Source: Mitsuaria sp. 7 (lineage in GTDB: Bacteria; Pseudomonadota; Gammaproteobacteria; Burkholderiales; Burkholderiaceae_C). Taken from it: 64,000 nucleotides of DNA. Made by a program: the position numbers and the translations under genes. The stretch covers positions 62,001 through 126,000 of the forward strand of contig NZ_CP011515.1 of assembly GCF_001653795.1 (NCBI RefSeq), in the 5' to 3' direction. Every line of letters starts with the position of its first letter. Position 1 is the stretch's first letter. The notes under the pieces are model-generated. The model was not told the origin of the DNA, did no database searches, and worked only from the letters and a program-made list of their open reading frames with translations. Below are positions 1 through 11,233 of this stretch, one piece after another.

Positions 1-252
1 CACGCAGTACTGGAGGTTGATGCCCCAGCGCGCGCCGTCGCCCAGCAGCGCCTCGAAGCGGGGCAGGTCCTGCGGCGTGCTGATCAGCAGGATGTCGCGC
101 ATGCCCGCCAGCATCAGCGTGCTGAGCGGGTAGTAGACCATCGGCTTGTCGTAGACCGGCAGCAGCTGCTTGCTGATCGCCAGCGTCGCCGGATGCAGCC
201 GGGTGCCGGAGCCGCCGGCCAGGATGATGCCCTTGCGGGTGTCGTTGCCCAT
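1..252 (-). CDS. rfbA: Glucose-1-phosphate thymidylyltransferase RfbA (N-terminal part, cut by window edge)
   Basis: The enzyme couples glucose-1-phosphate to dTTP, giving dTDP-glucose, the first step of dTDP-L-rhamnose synthesis in the cytoplasm. About 84 residues are visible, starting [19 protein letters not shown]. The GGSGTRL nucleotide-binding signature and the following [17 protein letters not shown] segment are diagnostic of the family. The gene lies 14 bases downstream of rfbD in the same direction, so it belongs to the rhamnose block of the exopolysaccharide operon. The C-terminus lies outside the window. Confidence 0.95.
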   Translation of the reverse strand, partial: MGNDTRKGIILAGGSGTRLHPATLAISKQLLPVYDKPMVYYPLSTLMLAGMRDILLISTPQDLPRFEALLGDGARWGINLQYCV

Positions 253-266
253 CGTGCTGTCCCCTC

Positions 267-1148
267 TCACAGGATCTCGTCGAGCAGCCGGTCCACGCCG
301 GTCTGCCAGTGCGGCAGCACCAGGCCGAAACGGTCCTGCAGCTTGTGGTTGTCCAGGCGCGAATTCAGCGGGCGCGGGGCCGGCGTCGGGTAGGCGCTGC
401 TGGCCAGCGCCTCGACCTGCTCGGGCTGGACCTTCAGCGTCACGCCCTTGTCCCGCGCGCGCGTCAGCACGTGCTTCGCATACTGGTGCCAGCTGGTCTC
501 GCCGCTGGCGACCGCGTGATAAGTGCCGCTCAGCGCGCGATCCTTCAGCGTCGCGCGGATGAGGTGCGCGGTGATGTCGGCCAGCAGGTCCGCACCGGTC
601 GGCGCGCCGATCTGGTCGGCGACGACCTTCAACTGCTCGCGCTCGGTGGCCAGGCGCAGCATGGTCTTGGCGAAGTTGCCGCCGCGCGCCGCGTAGACCC
701 AGCTCGTGCGCAGCACCAGCGCATCCGCGCCGGCGGTGGCGATCAACTGCTCGCCCTCCAGCTTGGTCTTGCCGTAGACGCTCAGCGGACCGGTCGGCGC
801 ATCCTCGAAGCGCCAGTCGTTGCCAGCGCCGTCGAAGACGTAGTCGGTCGAATAATGGACCAGCAGCGCGCCTAGGGTCTTGGCTTCCTCGGCCAGCACG
901 CCGGTCGCGAGCGCATTGATCTGGCGGGCGGCCTCGGGCTCGCTCTCCGCCTTGTCGACGGCGGTGTAGGCCGCGGCATTGACGATGACGTCCGGCGCGA
1001 CGCGGCGCACCGTGGCGCGAAGCGCGTCGCTGTCGCCGAGATCGCCGCCGTCGCTGCGATCCAGCGCCACCAGATCACCCAGCGGGGCGAGGGCGCGTTG
1101 CAGCTCCCAGCCCAGTTGGCCGTTTTTTCCGAGCAGCAGAACTTTCAT
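267..1148 (-). CDS. rfbD: dTDP-4-dehydrorhamnose reductase RfbD
   Basis: Last enzyme of dTDP-L-rhamnose synthesis, reducing dTDP-4-dehydrorhamnose with NAD(P)H. The 293-residue protein starts [16 protein letters not shown], a Rossmann nucleotide-binding motif, and carries the YGKTKLEGE active-site Tyr/Lys segment and STDYVFDG, both typical of RmlD. The open frame extends 26 codons further upstream. I chose the ATG at 1148 because the Rossmann strand starts there, a GAGGA ribosome site precedes it, and the longer form would overlap rfbB. It sits 14 bases after rfbB and 14 before rfbA. Confidence 0.95.
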   Translation of the reverse strand: MKVLLLGKNGQLGWELQRALAPLGDLVALDRSDGGDLGDSDALRATVRRVAPDVIVNAAAYTAVDKAESEPEAARQINALATGVLAEEAKTLGALLVHYSTDYVFDGAGNDWRFEDAPTGPLSVYGKTKLEGEQLIATAGADALVLRTSWVYAARGGNFAKTMLRLATEREQLKVVADQIGAPTGADLLADITAHLIRATLKDRALSGTYHAVASGETSWHQYAKHVLTRARDKGVTLKVQPEQVEALASSAYPTPAPRPLNSRLDNHKLQDRFGLVLPHWQTGVDRLLDEIL

Positions 1149-1162
1149 CGTGTCCTCGGACC

Positions 1163-2221
1163 TCAAGCGCCGTACTGCTTCGTGACCCACTCGCGGTACG
1201 CGCCCGAGAGCACGCGCGCGGACCATTCCTCATTCGCAAGGTACCACTGCACCGTCTTGCGGATGCCGGTCTCGAAGGTCTCGGCCGGACGCCAGCCCAG
1301 GTCGCGCTCGATCTTGCGGGCGTCGATCGCGTAGCGGCGGTCGTGGCCGGGGCGGTCCTTGACGTAGGTGATCAGGCGGGCATACGGGCCGGCGGGATCG
1401 GGGCGCAGCTCGTCGAGCAACGCGCACACCGTCTTCACGATGTCGATGTTGGCCTGCTCGTTCCAGCCGCCGATGTTGTAGGTCTCGCCCAGCGTGCCGC
1501 CGGCCAGCACCGCGCGGATGCCCGAGCAGTGGTCGGTGACGTAGAGCCAGTCGCGGATCTGCTGGCCGTCGCCGTACACGGGCAGCGGCTTGCCGGCCAG
1601 CGCGTTGACGATCATCAGCGGGATCAGCTTCTCGGGGAAGTGGTACGGGCCGTAGTTGTTGCTGCAGTTGGTCGTGACCACCGGCAGGCCGTAGGTGTGG
1701 TGCCAGGCGCGGACCAGGTGGTCGCTGGCCGCCTTCGAGGCCGAGTAGGGGCTGTTGGGCTCGTACGCGTTCGTCTCGGCGAAGGGCGGATCCTCTGCCT
1801 TCAGCGAGCCGTAGACCTCGTCGGTCGAGACGTGGTGGAAGCGGAAGCCCGCCTTCGCGTCGCCTTCGAGCGCGGACCAGAACGCACGCGCGGCCTCGAG
1901 CAGCGTGAAAGTGCCCTCGACGTTGGTGCGCATGAAGGCGCCGGGCCCGTGGATGGAGCGGTCGACATGCGACTCGGCCGCGAAGTGCACGATCGCGCGC
2001 GGCTGGTGCGTGGCGAGCAGCTGGTCGATGAGCGCGCGGTCGCAGATGTCGCCTTGCACGAAGACGTGGCGCGCATCGTCCTTCAGCGAGGCCAGGTTCT
2101 CGAGGTTGCCCGCGTAGGTGAGGGCGTCGAGGTTGACGACCGGCTCGTCGGAGGTCTTGAACCAGTCGAGCACGAAGTTGCTGCCGATGAAGCCGGCGCC
2201 GCCGGTGACGAGGATCGTCAT
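1163..2221 (-). CDS. rfbB: dTDP-glucose 4,6-dehydratase RfbB
   Basis: Converts dTDP-glucose to dTDP-4-dehydro-6-deoxyglucose using bound NAD+. The 352-residue short-chain dehydrogenase begins [17 protein letters not shown] (GxxGxxG fold). It has the family signatures [18 protein letters not shown], and the catalytic [14 protein letters not shown] (YxxxK) segment, and is of normal family length. An AGGA ribosome site lies about 9 bases upstream of the ATG. Together with rfbD and rfbA it forms three of the four genes of the rhamnose pathway; rfbC is not in the window and may follow rfbA. Confidence 0.96.
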   Translation of the reverse strand: MTILVTGGAGFIGSNFVLDWFKTSDEPVVNLDALTYAGNLENLASLKDDARHVFVQGDICDRALIDQLLATHQPRAIVHFAAESHVDRSIHGPGAFMRTNVEGTFTLLEAARAFWSALEGDAKAGFRFHHVSTDEVYGSLKAEDPPFAETNAYEPNSPYSASKAASDHLVRAWHHTYGLPVVTTNCSNNYGPYHFPEKLIPLMIVNALAGKPLPVYGDGQQIRDWLYVTDHCSGIRAVLAGGTLGETYNIGGWNEQANIDIVKTVCALLDELRPDPAGPYARLITYVKDRPGHDRRYAIDARKIERDLGWRPAETFETGIRKTVQWYLANEEWSARVLSGAYREWVTKQYGA

Positions 2222-2306
2222 GGAGCTTTCCTGAGAGGTCTGTGATCCGCGCGGATCGTCGGAGAGGATGCGTGACGGGACGGCGGCGCCCCAGCGCCGC
2301 CAGCCG

Positions 2307-3587
2307 TCACAGTCGCCAGACCCGCAGGCCGGCCGCGCGCAGATTGTCGCTGTTAAACGCGGCCTTCACGTCGATGAAGGCACCGCCTTCGACCAGCTTG
2401 CCGGCGAGCTCCGCGACGGCCAGCGCCTTGTACTCGCGGTGGGCGACCGCGGCCACGATCGCGTCGGCGCGGGGCAGGTCCTCGTAGGCGTGCAGCTGCA
2501 CGCCGTACTCGTGCATCGCCTCGTCGGCCTCGGCGGCCGGGTCTGTCACGAAGACCTCGACGCCGTAGGTGCGCAGCTCCTGGATGATGTCGATCACCTT
2601 GGAGTTGCGCAGGTCGCCGCAGTCCTCCTTGAAGGTCAGGCCCAGCACGTTGACCTTGGCGCCCTTGACGTGCGAGCCTGCGGCGATCATCTGCTTGATG
2701 GTCTGCTCCGCGATGAACTTGCCCATGCCGTCGTTGATGCGCCGGCCCGCCAGGATGACCTGCGGGTGGTAGCCCAGCATGTCGGCCTTGTGGGTCAGGT
2801 AGTAGGGGTCCACGCCGATGCAATGGCCGCCGACCAGTCCCGGCTTGAACTTCAGGAAGTTCCACTTCGTGCCGGCGGCCTCCAGCACCTCGGAGGTGTC
2901 CAGGCCGATGCGCTCGAAGATGATCGCCAGTTCGTTCATCAGCGCGATGTTCAGGTCGCGCTGCGTGTTCTCGATGACCTTGGCGGCCTCGGCCGTCTTG
3001 ATGCTGGACGCGCGGTGCACGCCCGGGACGATGATCTTCTCGTAGGTCTTGGCGACGACGTCCAGCGTCTCCGGCGTGTCGCCGGAGACGATCTTGAGGA
3101 TCTTCGTCAGCGTGTGTTCCTTGTCGCCCGGGTTGATGCGCTCCGGGCTGTAGCCGACGAAGAAGTCCTGCTTCCACTTCAAGCCGGATTCGCGCTCCAA
3201 CACGGGGATGCAGACCTCCTCGGTCGCGCCGGGGTACACCGTCGATTCGTAGACCACGACCGCGCCGCGCTTCATGTGACGCCCGACGCTGGTCGAGGAG
3301 CCGATCAGCGGCTTGAAATCGGGGATGTGGGCCTGGTCCACCGGCGTGGGCACGGCGACGATGATGACGTCGGCCTCGGCCAGGCAGGCCGGGTCGCTGT
3401 GGTACTCGGCGTGGACGGCGGCGCGGACTTCCTCGTCGGTCAATTCGCGCGAGGGGTCGGTGCCGGCGCGGCACTTGGCGACCTTGTCCACCGCGATGTC
3501 GAACCCGATCGTGCGACCGTGCTTGCCGAACTCGACCACCAGCGGCAGTCCCACATATCCCAACCCGACGACGGCGATCACGGACAC
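2307..3587 (-). CDS. Nucleotide-sugar dehydrogenase (TviB/WbpA-like UDP-HexNAc 6-dehydrogenase)
   Basis: Oxidises the C6 hydroxyl of a UDP-sugar to a carboxylate in two NAD+-dependent steps, supplying an acidic sugar for the polysaccharide. The 426-residue protein has the N-terminal Rossmann motif [11 protein letters not shown], a central [10 protein letters not shown] block, and [12 protein letters not shown] with the catalytic Cys. These are closer to TviB/WbpA (UDP-N-acetyl-hexosamine dehydrogenases) than to UDP-glucose dehydrogenase; the substrate is inferred. The start is GTG at 3587 with an AGGAG ribosome site just upstream. It lies between manC and rfbB in the operon. Confidence 0.9.
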   Translation of the reverse strand: MSVIAVVGLGYVGLPLVVEFGKHGRTIGFDIAVDKVAKCRAGTDPSRELTDEEVRAAVHAEYHSDPACLAEADVIIVAVPTPVDQAHIPDFKPLIGSSTSVGRHMKRGAVVVYESTVYPGATEEVCIPVLERESGLKWKQDFFVGYSPERINPGDKEHTLTKILKIVSGDTPETLDVVAKTYEKIIVPGVHRASSIKTAEAAKVIENTQRDLNIALMNELAIIFERIGLDTSEVLEAAGTKWNFLKFKPGLVGGHCIGVDPYYLTHKADMLGYHPQVILAGRRINDGMGKFIAEQTIKQMIAAGSHVKGAKVNVLGLTFKEDCGDLRNSKVIDIIQELRTYGVEVFVTDPAAEADEAMHEYGVQLHAYEDLPRADAIVAAVAHREYKALAVAELAGKLVEGGAFIDVKAAFNSDNLRAAGLRVWRL

Positions 3588-3685
3588 GGCCTTCTCCTGT
3601 TCTTTCCGAGGACGGCTTTGTATCCGACTTTCACCCGACTTTCGTGTCGCCGCCCCTCCCGTCCCCCCGGGTGAGGGTCAGGGGA

Positions 3686-5137
3686 TCAGTTGCGGCCGTA
3701 GGTGTCCTGGTATCGCACGATGTCGTCCTCGCCCAGGTAGGAGCCGGACTGGACCTCGATGATCTCCAGCGGCAGCTTGCCCGGGTTGGACAGCCGGTGC
3801 ACCTGGCCCAGCGGGATGTAGGTCGACTGGTTCTCGGTCAGCAGCAGCGTCTTGTCGCCGTTGACGATCTCGGCCGTGCCCTGCACGACGATCCAGTGCT
3901 CCGCGCGGTGGTGGTGCATCTGCAGGCTCAGCGAGGCGCCGGGCTTGACCATGATGCGCTTGACCTGGAAGCGCTCGCCCATGTCGATGCTGTCGTACCA
4001 GCCCCAGGGGCGGTGCACCTTGCGGTGCAGGGTCTGCTCGTCGCGCTGGCTGGCGGTCAGCTGGTTGACGATCTTCTTGACGTCCTGGCTCTTGCTGCGG
4101 TCGGCGACCAGCACCGCGTCCGGCGTCTCGACCACGACGATGTTGTCCAGCCCCACCGCGGACACCAGCCGGCTGGTGGCGTGCACCAGCGTGTTGCGGC
4201 TGTCCGCGATGATCGCGTCGCCGCGGCTGGCGTTGCCGGATTCGTCCTTGTCGGCGACCTGCCAGACCGCTTCCCAGGCGCCCAGGTCGTTCCAGCCGGC
4301 GTCCAGCGGCACCATGCGCAGCGCGATCGCGCTGCCGGGGCAGCGCTCCATCACGGCGTAGTCGATGGATTCCGACGGCACGGCCGCGAAGGCTTCCTTG
4401 GCCGGGCGCACGAAGGCCCCGTCCACCGCCTTGGCGGCGAAGGCGACGCGGGTGGCCTGGTCGATGTCGGGACGGAACTGCTGCAGCGCCTGCAGCCAGA
4501 CGCTGGCGCGCAGCACGAACATGCCGCTGTTCCAGTAGTAGCCGCCCTGGTCGAGGTACTTCTGCGCGGTCGCGGCGTCGGGCTTCTCGACGAAGGCCTC
4601 GACGCGCAGGCCGGCGCCTTCGGCACCGGCGCGGATGTAGCCGTAGCCCGTCTCCGCACGGTCGGGCGTGATGCCCAGGATCACGATCGCGCCGTCGCTG
4701 GCCTGACGCACGGCGTCCTGCAGCGCGGCGGTGAAGGCCGGGCTGTCGGTGACGGTCTGATCCGCCGGGGTGACGACGAGCACCGGGTCCTCGCCGCCCT
4801 CGATCGCCTGCAGCGCCGCCAGCGTGATGGCCGGCGCGGTGTTGCGGCCGACCGGCTCCAGCACGACGGCGCCGGGCGAGAGCTTCTGCTCACGCAGCTG
4901 GTCCAGCACCATGAAGCGATGCTCCTCGTTGCCGACGACGATGGGCGCCTTCACCGCGATGTCCTCGGCGGACAGTGCGGCCAGGCGCTCCGCGGCCTGC
5001 TGGAACAGGCTGTTGTTGCCGCTCAGCACCAGGAACTGCTTCGGGTAGCCCGCGCGCGAGAGCGGCCACAGCCGTGTGCCGCTGCCGCCCGCCATGATCA
5101 CCGGTTGCACATCGATGCTGTTCGAGGTCTTGCTCAA
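3686..5137 (-). CDS. manC: Mannose-1-phosphate guanylyltransferase / mannose-6-phosphate isomerase
   Basis: Bifunctional enzyme making GDP-mannose. The N-terminal nucleotidyltransferase domain has [14 protein letters not shown] and FVEKPD. The C-terminal cupin isomerase domain has RPWGWYDSID, QMHHHRAEHWIVVQG and the closing YLGEDDIVRYQDTYGR. It ends at the usual family C-terminus. The open frame runs further upstream, but the family N-terminus begins only just before MAGGSGTRL. The best start is a TTG at 5137 with a GGGAGCA ribosome site about 7 bases upstream, giving 483 residues. Upstream ATG codons in the frame would add non-homologous sequence. Confidence 0.92.
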   Translation of the reverse strand: MSKTSNSIDVQPVIMAGGSGTRLWPLSRAGYPKQFLVLSGNNSLFQQAAERLAALSAEDIAVKAPIVVGNEEHRFMVLDQLREQKLSPGAVVLEPVGRNTAPAITLAALQAIEGGEDPVLVVTPADQTVTDSPAFTAALQDAVRQASDGAIVILGITPDRAETGYGYIRAGAEGAGLRVEAFVEKPDAATAQKYLDQGGYYWNSGMFVLRASVWLQALQQFRPDIDQATRVAFAAKAVDGAFVRPAKEAFAAVPSESIDYAVMERCPGSAIALRMVPLDAGWNDLGAWEAVWQVADKDESGNASRGDAIIADSRNTLVHATSRLVSAVGLDNIVVVETPDAVLVADRSKSQDVKKIVNQLTASQRDEQTLHRKVHRPWGWYDSIDMGERFQVKRIMVKPGASLSLQMHHHRAEHWIVVQGTAEIVNGDKTLLLTENQSTYIPLGQVHRLSNPGKLPLEIIEVQSGSYLGEDDIVRYQDTYGRN

Positions 5138-5219
5138 GTTACTGCTCCCTGCCAGTCGCGCGCGGCCGCTTCGTGCCGCGCCTGTTGAATTGGAAATCGG
5201 AGGGCCGTCGAGGGCCCGC

Positions 5220-6242
<1,023 letters not shown>

Positions 6243-6258
6243 GAAGGGGTCCCGGGTC

Positions 6259-7431
6259 TCAGCGGATCATGCCTTGCACGTAGCAGCCGGCGGTGTAGGC
6301 GTTGTAGGAGTACAGCACGTTGGACGTGCTGCGATCGAAGCGTGTGTATGAGCAACCGAGGGTGACGTTGCGCAGCGCTTCCCAGGCCAGGCCCAGGCTG
6401 TACTGCTTGGAGTCGTCCTTGGCGCCCGCGCCGGGCAGGGCGATGTCGCCGTTGCGGCTCAGCTTGGTGATGCCCAGGCCGGCCGTGGCAGTGACCTTGC
6501 CGCTCAGGCGGTAGCTGAGCTGAGACTGCAGCGCCGTCTGCACGCGGTTGAAGTCGGCCAGGCCGTTGTTGATGCCGAGGTAGTAGGCCTCGACGCCGGT
6601 GTCGCGCGACAGCTTGGTGTTGAGCGACCAGCGGCCGCCCGGGGACAGGTTCCAGCTCAGCGAGCCCGTGACCCCGGTGAAGGAGTCCGAAGTGCTGCGG
6701 CTGATCCGCGCGTCCAGGCTGCTGGAGCCGGTGGCGCGCCACCGCGCCGTGAGGTCGATGTCCTTGCGGTTCCACTCGAAGCCGTTGGACGGCACGCGAC
6801 CCTTGGTGTAGCGGCCCGCCACGCCGAAGCGCCAGGCGCTGCTGGCGTTGTAGAGCACGCCCAGCGAGGACATGTTCTGGCGGTACTCCTGGCTGTCCCA
6901 GAGCGCCAGCGAGTAGTCGCGCTCCCGGCGGGAGAAGGTGCCTTCCAGCGTGAACGGCGACAGGTTGGGCAGGCCCAGACGGATGCTGCCGCCCAGGCTG
7001 CGGTCGGTCTGCAGGTTGCGCTCGGTGGTCGGGGCAATGCCGGTGTTGCTGTTGAAGTCGGCCAGCGTGCGCGCGGTGGTGTAGTCCAGCGTGCCGGACA
7101 GGTTGCCCGCGGTCTCCCAGTCCAGGCCGGTGTCGATGTTGTAGCCGCGGTTGTCCAGCGAGCTGTTGTGCTGGTAGCGCGTGTCGTTGAAGCGCGCGTC
7201 GGCGTGCACGCGCTGGCGGCCCAGCCGCGTGTCGGCGCCGGCCAGCAGGCTCAGCGAGGTCAGCTGGTCGCTGTTGGAGGCGGCGTTCGAGCGGAACACG
7301 TTGTCCGTGTAGTAGTGACCCAGCGAAGCCCCGAGGTACCAGGGGCTGCCGACATCGCTCTGCGCCCAGGCGGTCCCGGAGGCGGTGGCGAGCAGGGCGG
7401 CCGGCAGGGCCAGGCGGTGGAGTCGCTTCAT
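6259..7431 (-). CDS. EpsL-like outer-membrane beta-barrel protein of the exopolysaccharide operon
   Basis: The 390-residue protein starts MKRLHRLALPAALLATASG and has a clear Sec signal peptide ending near AWAQ. The mature part is made of alternating hydrophobic/polar strands rich in Tyr, Arg and Gly (YLGASLGHYYTDNVFRSN, LGITKLSRNGD), as in outer-membrane barrels. Position between the priming transferase and galE matches the EpsL-type proteins found in betaproteobacterial exopolysaccharide operons; its exact role in export is not established. An upstream in-frame ATG would put 14 acidic residues before the signal peptide, so I prefer 7431. Confidence 0.75.
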   Translation of the reverse strand: MKRLHRLALPAALLATASGTAWAQSDVGSPWYLGASLGHYYTDNVFRSNAASNSDQLTSLSLLAGADTRLGRQRVHADARFNDTRYQHNSSLDNRGYNIDTGLDWETAGNLSGTLDYTTARTLADFNSNTGIAPTTERNLQTDRSLGGSIRLGLPNLSPFTLEGTFSRRERDYSLALWDSQEYRQNMSSLGVLYNASSAWRFGVAGRYTKGRVPSNGFEWNRKDIDLTARWRATGSSSLDARISRSTSDSFTGVTGSLSWNLSPGGRWSLNTKLSRDTGVEAYYLGINNGLADFNRVQTALQSQLSYRLSGKVTATAGLGITKLSRNGDIALPGAGAKDDSKQYSLGLAWEALRNVTLGCSYTRFDRSTSNVLYSYNAYTAGCYVQGMIR

Positions 7432-7485
7432 CGGTGGAGTGCCTTTCTTGTCGTCGTCATCGGTGGTCGCCATCGGTGGTCGCCA

Positions 7486-8883
7486 TCAATAGGCATGGCG
7501 ATCGAACAGCATCAACCGGACGGTCCGCACGATGATCTGGAGATCCAGGCCCAGTGACCAGTTGCGCAGGTACTCCAGATCGTATTCGACGCGCGCCTTC
7601 ATCTTGTCCACGGTGTCGGTCTCGCCGCGCAGGCCGTTGACCTGGGCCCAGCCGGTGATGCCCGGCTTGACCTTGTGGCGGACCATGTAGGCCTTGATGA
7701 TCTGGCGGTATTCCTCGTTGTGCGCGACCGCGTGCGGACGCGGTCCGACGATGCTCATGCGTCCCTGCAGCACGTTGACGAACTGCGGCAGCTCGTCCAG
7801 CGAGGTCTTGCGGATGAAGGCGCCGAACGGCGTGATCCGAGAGTCGCCCTTGGTCGCCTGCTTGACGACCGCGCCGTTGTCCATCGAGCGCATCGAGCGG
7901 AACTTGTAGACCATGATCTCCTCGCCATCCAGGCCGTTGCGGCGCTGGCGGAAGATCACCGGTCCGGGCGAGCTCATCTTCACGCCGATGGCCAGCATCA
8001 CCAGGATCGGCGAGATCAGCACCAGGATCAGCGACGCCAGCACGATGTCGCTGATGCGCTTGACGACCTCGTTCACGCCGGTGAACGGCGTCTCCAGGAT
8101 GCCGACGACGGGCACGCCGTTCACGTCCTGCAGCCGGCCCTGGATGATGCTGATGCCGAACACGTCGGGGACGAAGAACAGCGACGCGGTCGTGCCCTGC
8201 AGCTGTTCCAGCAGACGCAGGATGCGCGGTTGCGAGCCCAGCGGCAGCGTGATGTAGACCTCGCGCACGCCGTGCGTGCGGACGTAGTCGCTGAGCTGCG
8301 GCAGCGTGCCCAGCACGCGTCCCAGGCAGTCGGGATGCAGCCGGTCGTCGGTGCGGTCCTCGAAGAAGCCCAGGCAGTCCGCCCCGCCGACGGGGCCGAA
8401 CTGCAGCGCCCGCGCCACCTTCGCCCCCAGCGGTCCCGCGCCGATGATCACCGCGGTGCGGCGGATCCACGGCTGGCGCGAACGCCAGCGCAGCACGCGG
8501 CGGCCGATCTCGACCGCGACGATCTGCGCCAGCGGCGTCAGCAGCGCCCACCACAGCAGCACCGGCCGCTCGAAGTAATGGAAGCTGCTGGTCGCGTAGG
8601 CGAACATGCCCAGGATCAGCAGCAGCATCAACCAGGAACCGACGATGTCGGTGACCGCGCTGGCGGGATGATCCGCGAAGCGGTTGCGCCCCGGGAAGGT
8701 CAGCGCGAACACCAGCATGCACAGCGTGTACGTGGAACGCATCACCGGCTCGCCGAACCAGGCCAGCAGGGTGAGGTAGACCAAAACGATCAGGGTCGGT
8801 TCCAGGAAGGCCGCGATGAAGGATTGGACCGACTGCGGCGCGCTGTAGAAGGTTCTTTTGTAATTTCGGTCCTCAAACATCAC
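7486..8883 (-). CDS. Undecaprenyl-phosphate glucose phosphotransferase (WcaJ/EpsB-like)
   Basis: Starts polysaccharide repeat units by transferring a sugar phosphate to undecaprenyl phosphate in the inner membrane. The 465-residue protein has four or five N-terminal membrane helices (residues about 20-130), a cytosolic CoA-binding-like Rossmann region (IIGAGPLGAKVAR), another helix near residue 280, and the C-terminal bacterial sugar transferase domain. That domain shows FRQRRNGLDGEEIMVYKFRSM-type, DELPQFVNVL, GRMSIVGPRP and KPGITGWAQ motifs. It is the first gene of the minus-strand operon, so the operon promoter should lie in 8884-9017. Confidence 0.92.
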   Translation of the reverse strand: MMFEDRNYKRTFYSAPQSVQSFIAAFLEPTLIVLVYLTLLAWFGEPVMRSTYTLCMLVFALTFPGRNRFADHPASAVTDIVGSWLMLLLILGMFAYATSSFHYFERPVLLWWALLTPLAQIVAVEIGRRVLRWRSRQPWIRRTAVIIGAGPLGAKVARALQFGPVGGADCLGFFEDRTDDRLHPDCLGRVLGTLPQLSDYVRTHGVREVYITLPLGSQPRILRLLEQLQGTTASLFFVPDVFGISIIQGRLQDVNGVPVVGILETPFTGVNEVVKRISDIVLASLILVLISPILVMLAIGVKMSSPGPVIFRQRRNGLDGEEIMVYKFRSMRSMDNGAVVKQATKGDSRITPFGAFIRKTSLDELPQFVNVLQGRMSIVGPRPHAVAHNEEYRQIIKAYMVRHKVKPGITGWAQVNGLRGETDTVDKMKARVEYDLEYLRNWSLGLDLQIIVRTVRLMLFDRHAY

Positions 8884-9017
8884 CCAGTGGTCCTTCCCCG
8901 GCCAAGAGCCGGAAATTCTCGCTCAATTCGTTGCACGGACTCGTAACCGGACCCCCTAGCTTGTCACCGGTTCCGCCGTGGACGGACCGCTCTCGCGGCC
9001 TGCCTACAATCGGTCCC

Positions 9018-9551
9018 ATGCTTCAAGAATGGTCCAAGCTCCTCGCCCCCGCAGTCCAGGATCGCATCACCCTGTTGCTCAACCATGTCATGTCCCGCGA
9101 GCCGGTCGCCACCGCACGTCTGGCCCCGCATACGGGCAAGACCTTGCGACTGCGGCTGGCCGGCTGGCCGGCGATGCTGCCGGCCGCACCGGATCTGCGG
9201 TTGCGCGTCACCCCGGCCGGTCTTCTGGAACGGATGGGCGACGAGGATGCCCCTAGGCAAGAAGCGGACCTGCTCATCGAGCTGGACGCCTCCAACCCCG
9301 CCGCCGCGGCCTTCGCGGCGCTGTCCGGCGCGCGTCCGGATGTGCGGGTGCAGGGCGACGCGCAACTCGCCGGCGACTTCAACTGGCTGATCGATCACGT
9401 GCGCTGGGACATCGAGGACGACCTTGCCGCCATCACCGGTCCGGCCGTGGCGCACCAGCTCGGCCGCTTCGGCCGCGCCGCGGCCACGGCGATGGCGACG
9501 CTGGCCCGCACGGCGGGCCGTTTCATGCCAGACGGCCAGGGCCGGGCATGA
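9018..9551 (+). CDS. ubiJ: Ubiquinone biosynthesis accessory factor UbiJ (SCP2 domain)
   Basis: A 177-residue SCP2-type lipid-binding protein that supports the Ubi enzyme complex in aerobic ubiquinone synthesis. The recognisable features are the N-terminal [15 protein letters not shown] segment, the SCP2-like strand pattern [32 protein letters not shown], and a C-terminal helical tail. The next gene downstream is ubiB, the conserved neighbour in proteobacteria. The ATG at 9018 matches the family N-terminus; a longer in-frame start at 8931 would overlap the promoter region. Confidence 0.88.
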   Translation: MLQEWSKLLAPAVQDRITLLLNHVMSREPVATARLAPHTGKTLRLRLAGWPAMLPAAPDLRLRVTPAGLLERMGDEDAPRQEADLLIELDASNPAAAAFAALSGARPDVRVQGDAQLAGDFNWLIDHVRWDIEDDLAAITGPAVAHQLGRFGRAAATAMATLARTAGRFMPDGQGRA

Positions 9552-9573
9552 GGTCCGTCAACCAGGTCCAGGC

Positions 9574-11127
9574 ATGAGGTATCTGTCCCGCCTGCTGGTC
9601 ATCGTCTGGACCCTCTATCGACACGGACTGGATGAGCTGGCGCTGTCCACGCTCAAGCGCCGCCGCTTCCGCTTCCTGCGCCGGCTGATCACGGTCGGCC
9701 GCGCCTGGGACCAGCCGCGCGGCGTGCGGCTGCGGCTGGCGCTGGAGCGGTTGGGGCCGATCTTCGTCAAGTTCGGCCAGCTGCTGTCCACGCGGCGCGA
9801 CCTGGTGCCGCCCGACATGATCGAGGAGCTGTCGCGGCTGCAGGACAACGTGCCGCCGTTCCCCGCCGAGCTGTCGCGCGAGCTGATCGAGCGCGCCTTC
9901 GGCCGCCGCATCGAGGACCTGTTCGCCACCTTCGACGCCGAGCCGGTGGCCAGCGCGTCGATCGCGCAGGTGCACTTCGGGACGCTGCATGACGGGCGTG
10001 AAGTCGCCGTCAAGGTGCTGCGGCCAGGCATGCTCGACATCATCGAGGACGACCTGGCGCTCATGCGCACGCTGGCGGGCTGGGTGGAGCGCTTCTCCGC
10101 CGACGGCCGGCGGCTGAAGCCGCGCGAGGTGGTCGGGGAGTTCAACACCTACCTGCACGACGAGCTGGACCTGGTGCGCGAGGCCGCCAACGCGGCCCAG
10201 CTCCGTCGCAACATGCAGGACCTGCAGCTGGTGATGGTGCCGGAGATGATCTGGGAGCTCTGCCGCAGCGAAGTCATCGTCATGGAGCGCATGCGCGGCG
10301 TGCCGATCTCGCAGCTGGAGCGGCTGCGCGAGGCGGGCGTCGACATCAGGAAGCTGGCCCGCGACGGCGTCACGATCTTCTTCACGCAGGTGTTCCGCGA
10401 CGGCTTCTTCCACGCCGACATGCATCCCGGGAACATCCAGGTCAGCCTGGATCCGCAGACCTTCGGCCGTTACATCGCGCTGGACTTCGGCATCATCGGC
10501 ACGCTGAACGGGGTCGACAAGGACTACCTGGCGCAGAACTTCATCGCGTTCTTCCGCCGCGACTACAAGCGCGTGGCCGAGCTGCACATCGAATCCGGCT
10601 GGGTGCCGCCCGAGACCCGCGTCGATGAGCTCGAAGGCGCGGTGCGCACGGTGTGCGAGCCGCATTTCGACAAGCCGCTGAAGGACATTTCGCTGGGTCA
10701 GGTCTTGATGCGCCTGTTTCAGATCTCACGAAGATTTAACGTGGAGATCCAGCCGCAGCTGGTTTTGCTGCAAAAAACGCTGCTCAACATTGAAGGTTTG
10801 GGTAGGCAGCTGGATCCGGAGCTGGACCTCTGGGCGACGGCCAAGCCCTTCCTCGAGCGCTGGATGGACGAGCAGATCGGCTGGCGAGCGTTCCTGCGCC
10901 AGTTGAAGAAGGAGGCGCCGCGCTTCGCGCAGATGGTCCCGGAGTTCCCCCGGCTGATGCACGAGGTGCTGCGCCAGCGCGCCGAGGACGGCCATGCCGA
11001 CCTGACGCGTCAGCTGCTGGTGGAGCAGCGCCGCACCAATCACCTCCTGCAGGCACTGCTGTGGGGCGTCGGTGGCTTCCTCCTGGCGCTGGTGCTGACC
11101 CAGCTGGCGATCCGCTGGATGGCGTGA
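9574..11127 (+). CDS. ubiB: Ubiquinone biosynthesis kinase-like protein UbiB
   Basis: An atypical ABC1/ADCK-type ATPase needed for ubiquinone synthesis, membrane-anchored by its C-terminus. The 517-residue protein has the signature [16 protein letters not shown] (KxGQ motif), AVKVLRPG, the [19 protein letters not shown] helix, FHADMHPGN and ALDFGIIG. The last 20 residues form a hydrophobic helix. The start [22 protein letters not shown] at 9574 matches the family; the frame is open further upstream inside ubiJ. It ends just before a hairpin shared with the convergent sigma-factor gene. Confidence 0.94.
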   Translation: MRYLSRLLVIVWTLYRHGLDELALSTLKRRRFRFLRRLITVGRAWDQPRGVRLRLALERLGPIFVKFGQLLSTRRDLVPPDMIEELSRLQDNVPPFPAELSRELIERAFGRRIEDLFATFDAEPVASASIAQVHFGTLHDGREVAVKVLRPGMLDIIEDDLALMRTLAGWVERFSADGRRLKPREVVGEFNTYLHDELDLVREAANAAQLRRNMQDLQLVMVPEMIWELCRSEVIVMERMRGVPISQLERLREAGVDIRKLARDGVTIFFTQVFRDGFFHADMHPGNIQVSLDPQTFGRYIALDFGIIGTLNGVDKDYLAQNFIAFFRRDYKRVAELHIESGWVPPETRVDELEGAVRTVCEPHFDKPLKDISLGQVLMRLFQISRRFNVEIQPQLVLLQKTLLNIEGLGRQLDPELDLWATAKPFLERWMDEQIGWRAFLRQLKKEAPRFAQMVPEFPRLMHEVLRQRAEDGHADLTRQLLVEQRRTNHLLQALLWGVGGFLLALVLTQLAIRWMA

Positions 11128-11165
11128 TCGGGCGTGAGGGTCTCCGGTCGGCGGGGCCAAACGCA

Positions 11166-11188
11166 AAGCGCCCCTCATGGGGGCGCTT
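11166..11188. terminator. Hairpin between convergent ubiB and sigma-factor genes
   Basis: A perfect 9-base-pair stem (AAGCGCCCC / GGGGCGCTT) with a 5-base loop lies between the ends of two convergent genes. The A's and T's at the stem base give short A/T runs on both strands, fitting a bidirectional terminator. No long U-tract follows, so activity is inferred from position. Confidence 0.6.
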
Positions 11189-11233
11189 GCGGTGCGTAGC
11201 GACTCGCGCGTCAGGTGGCGCGCCGGTCGCGAC

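Noticed and set aside
3648..3690. Possible worn copy of the REP-like unit between manC and the dehydrogenase gene
   Set aside because: Only a CCCCTCCCG...GGGTGAGGGTCAGGG resemblance; the central palindrome is missing.
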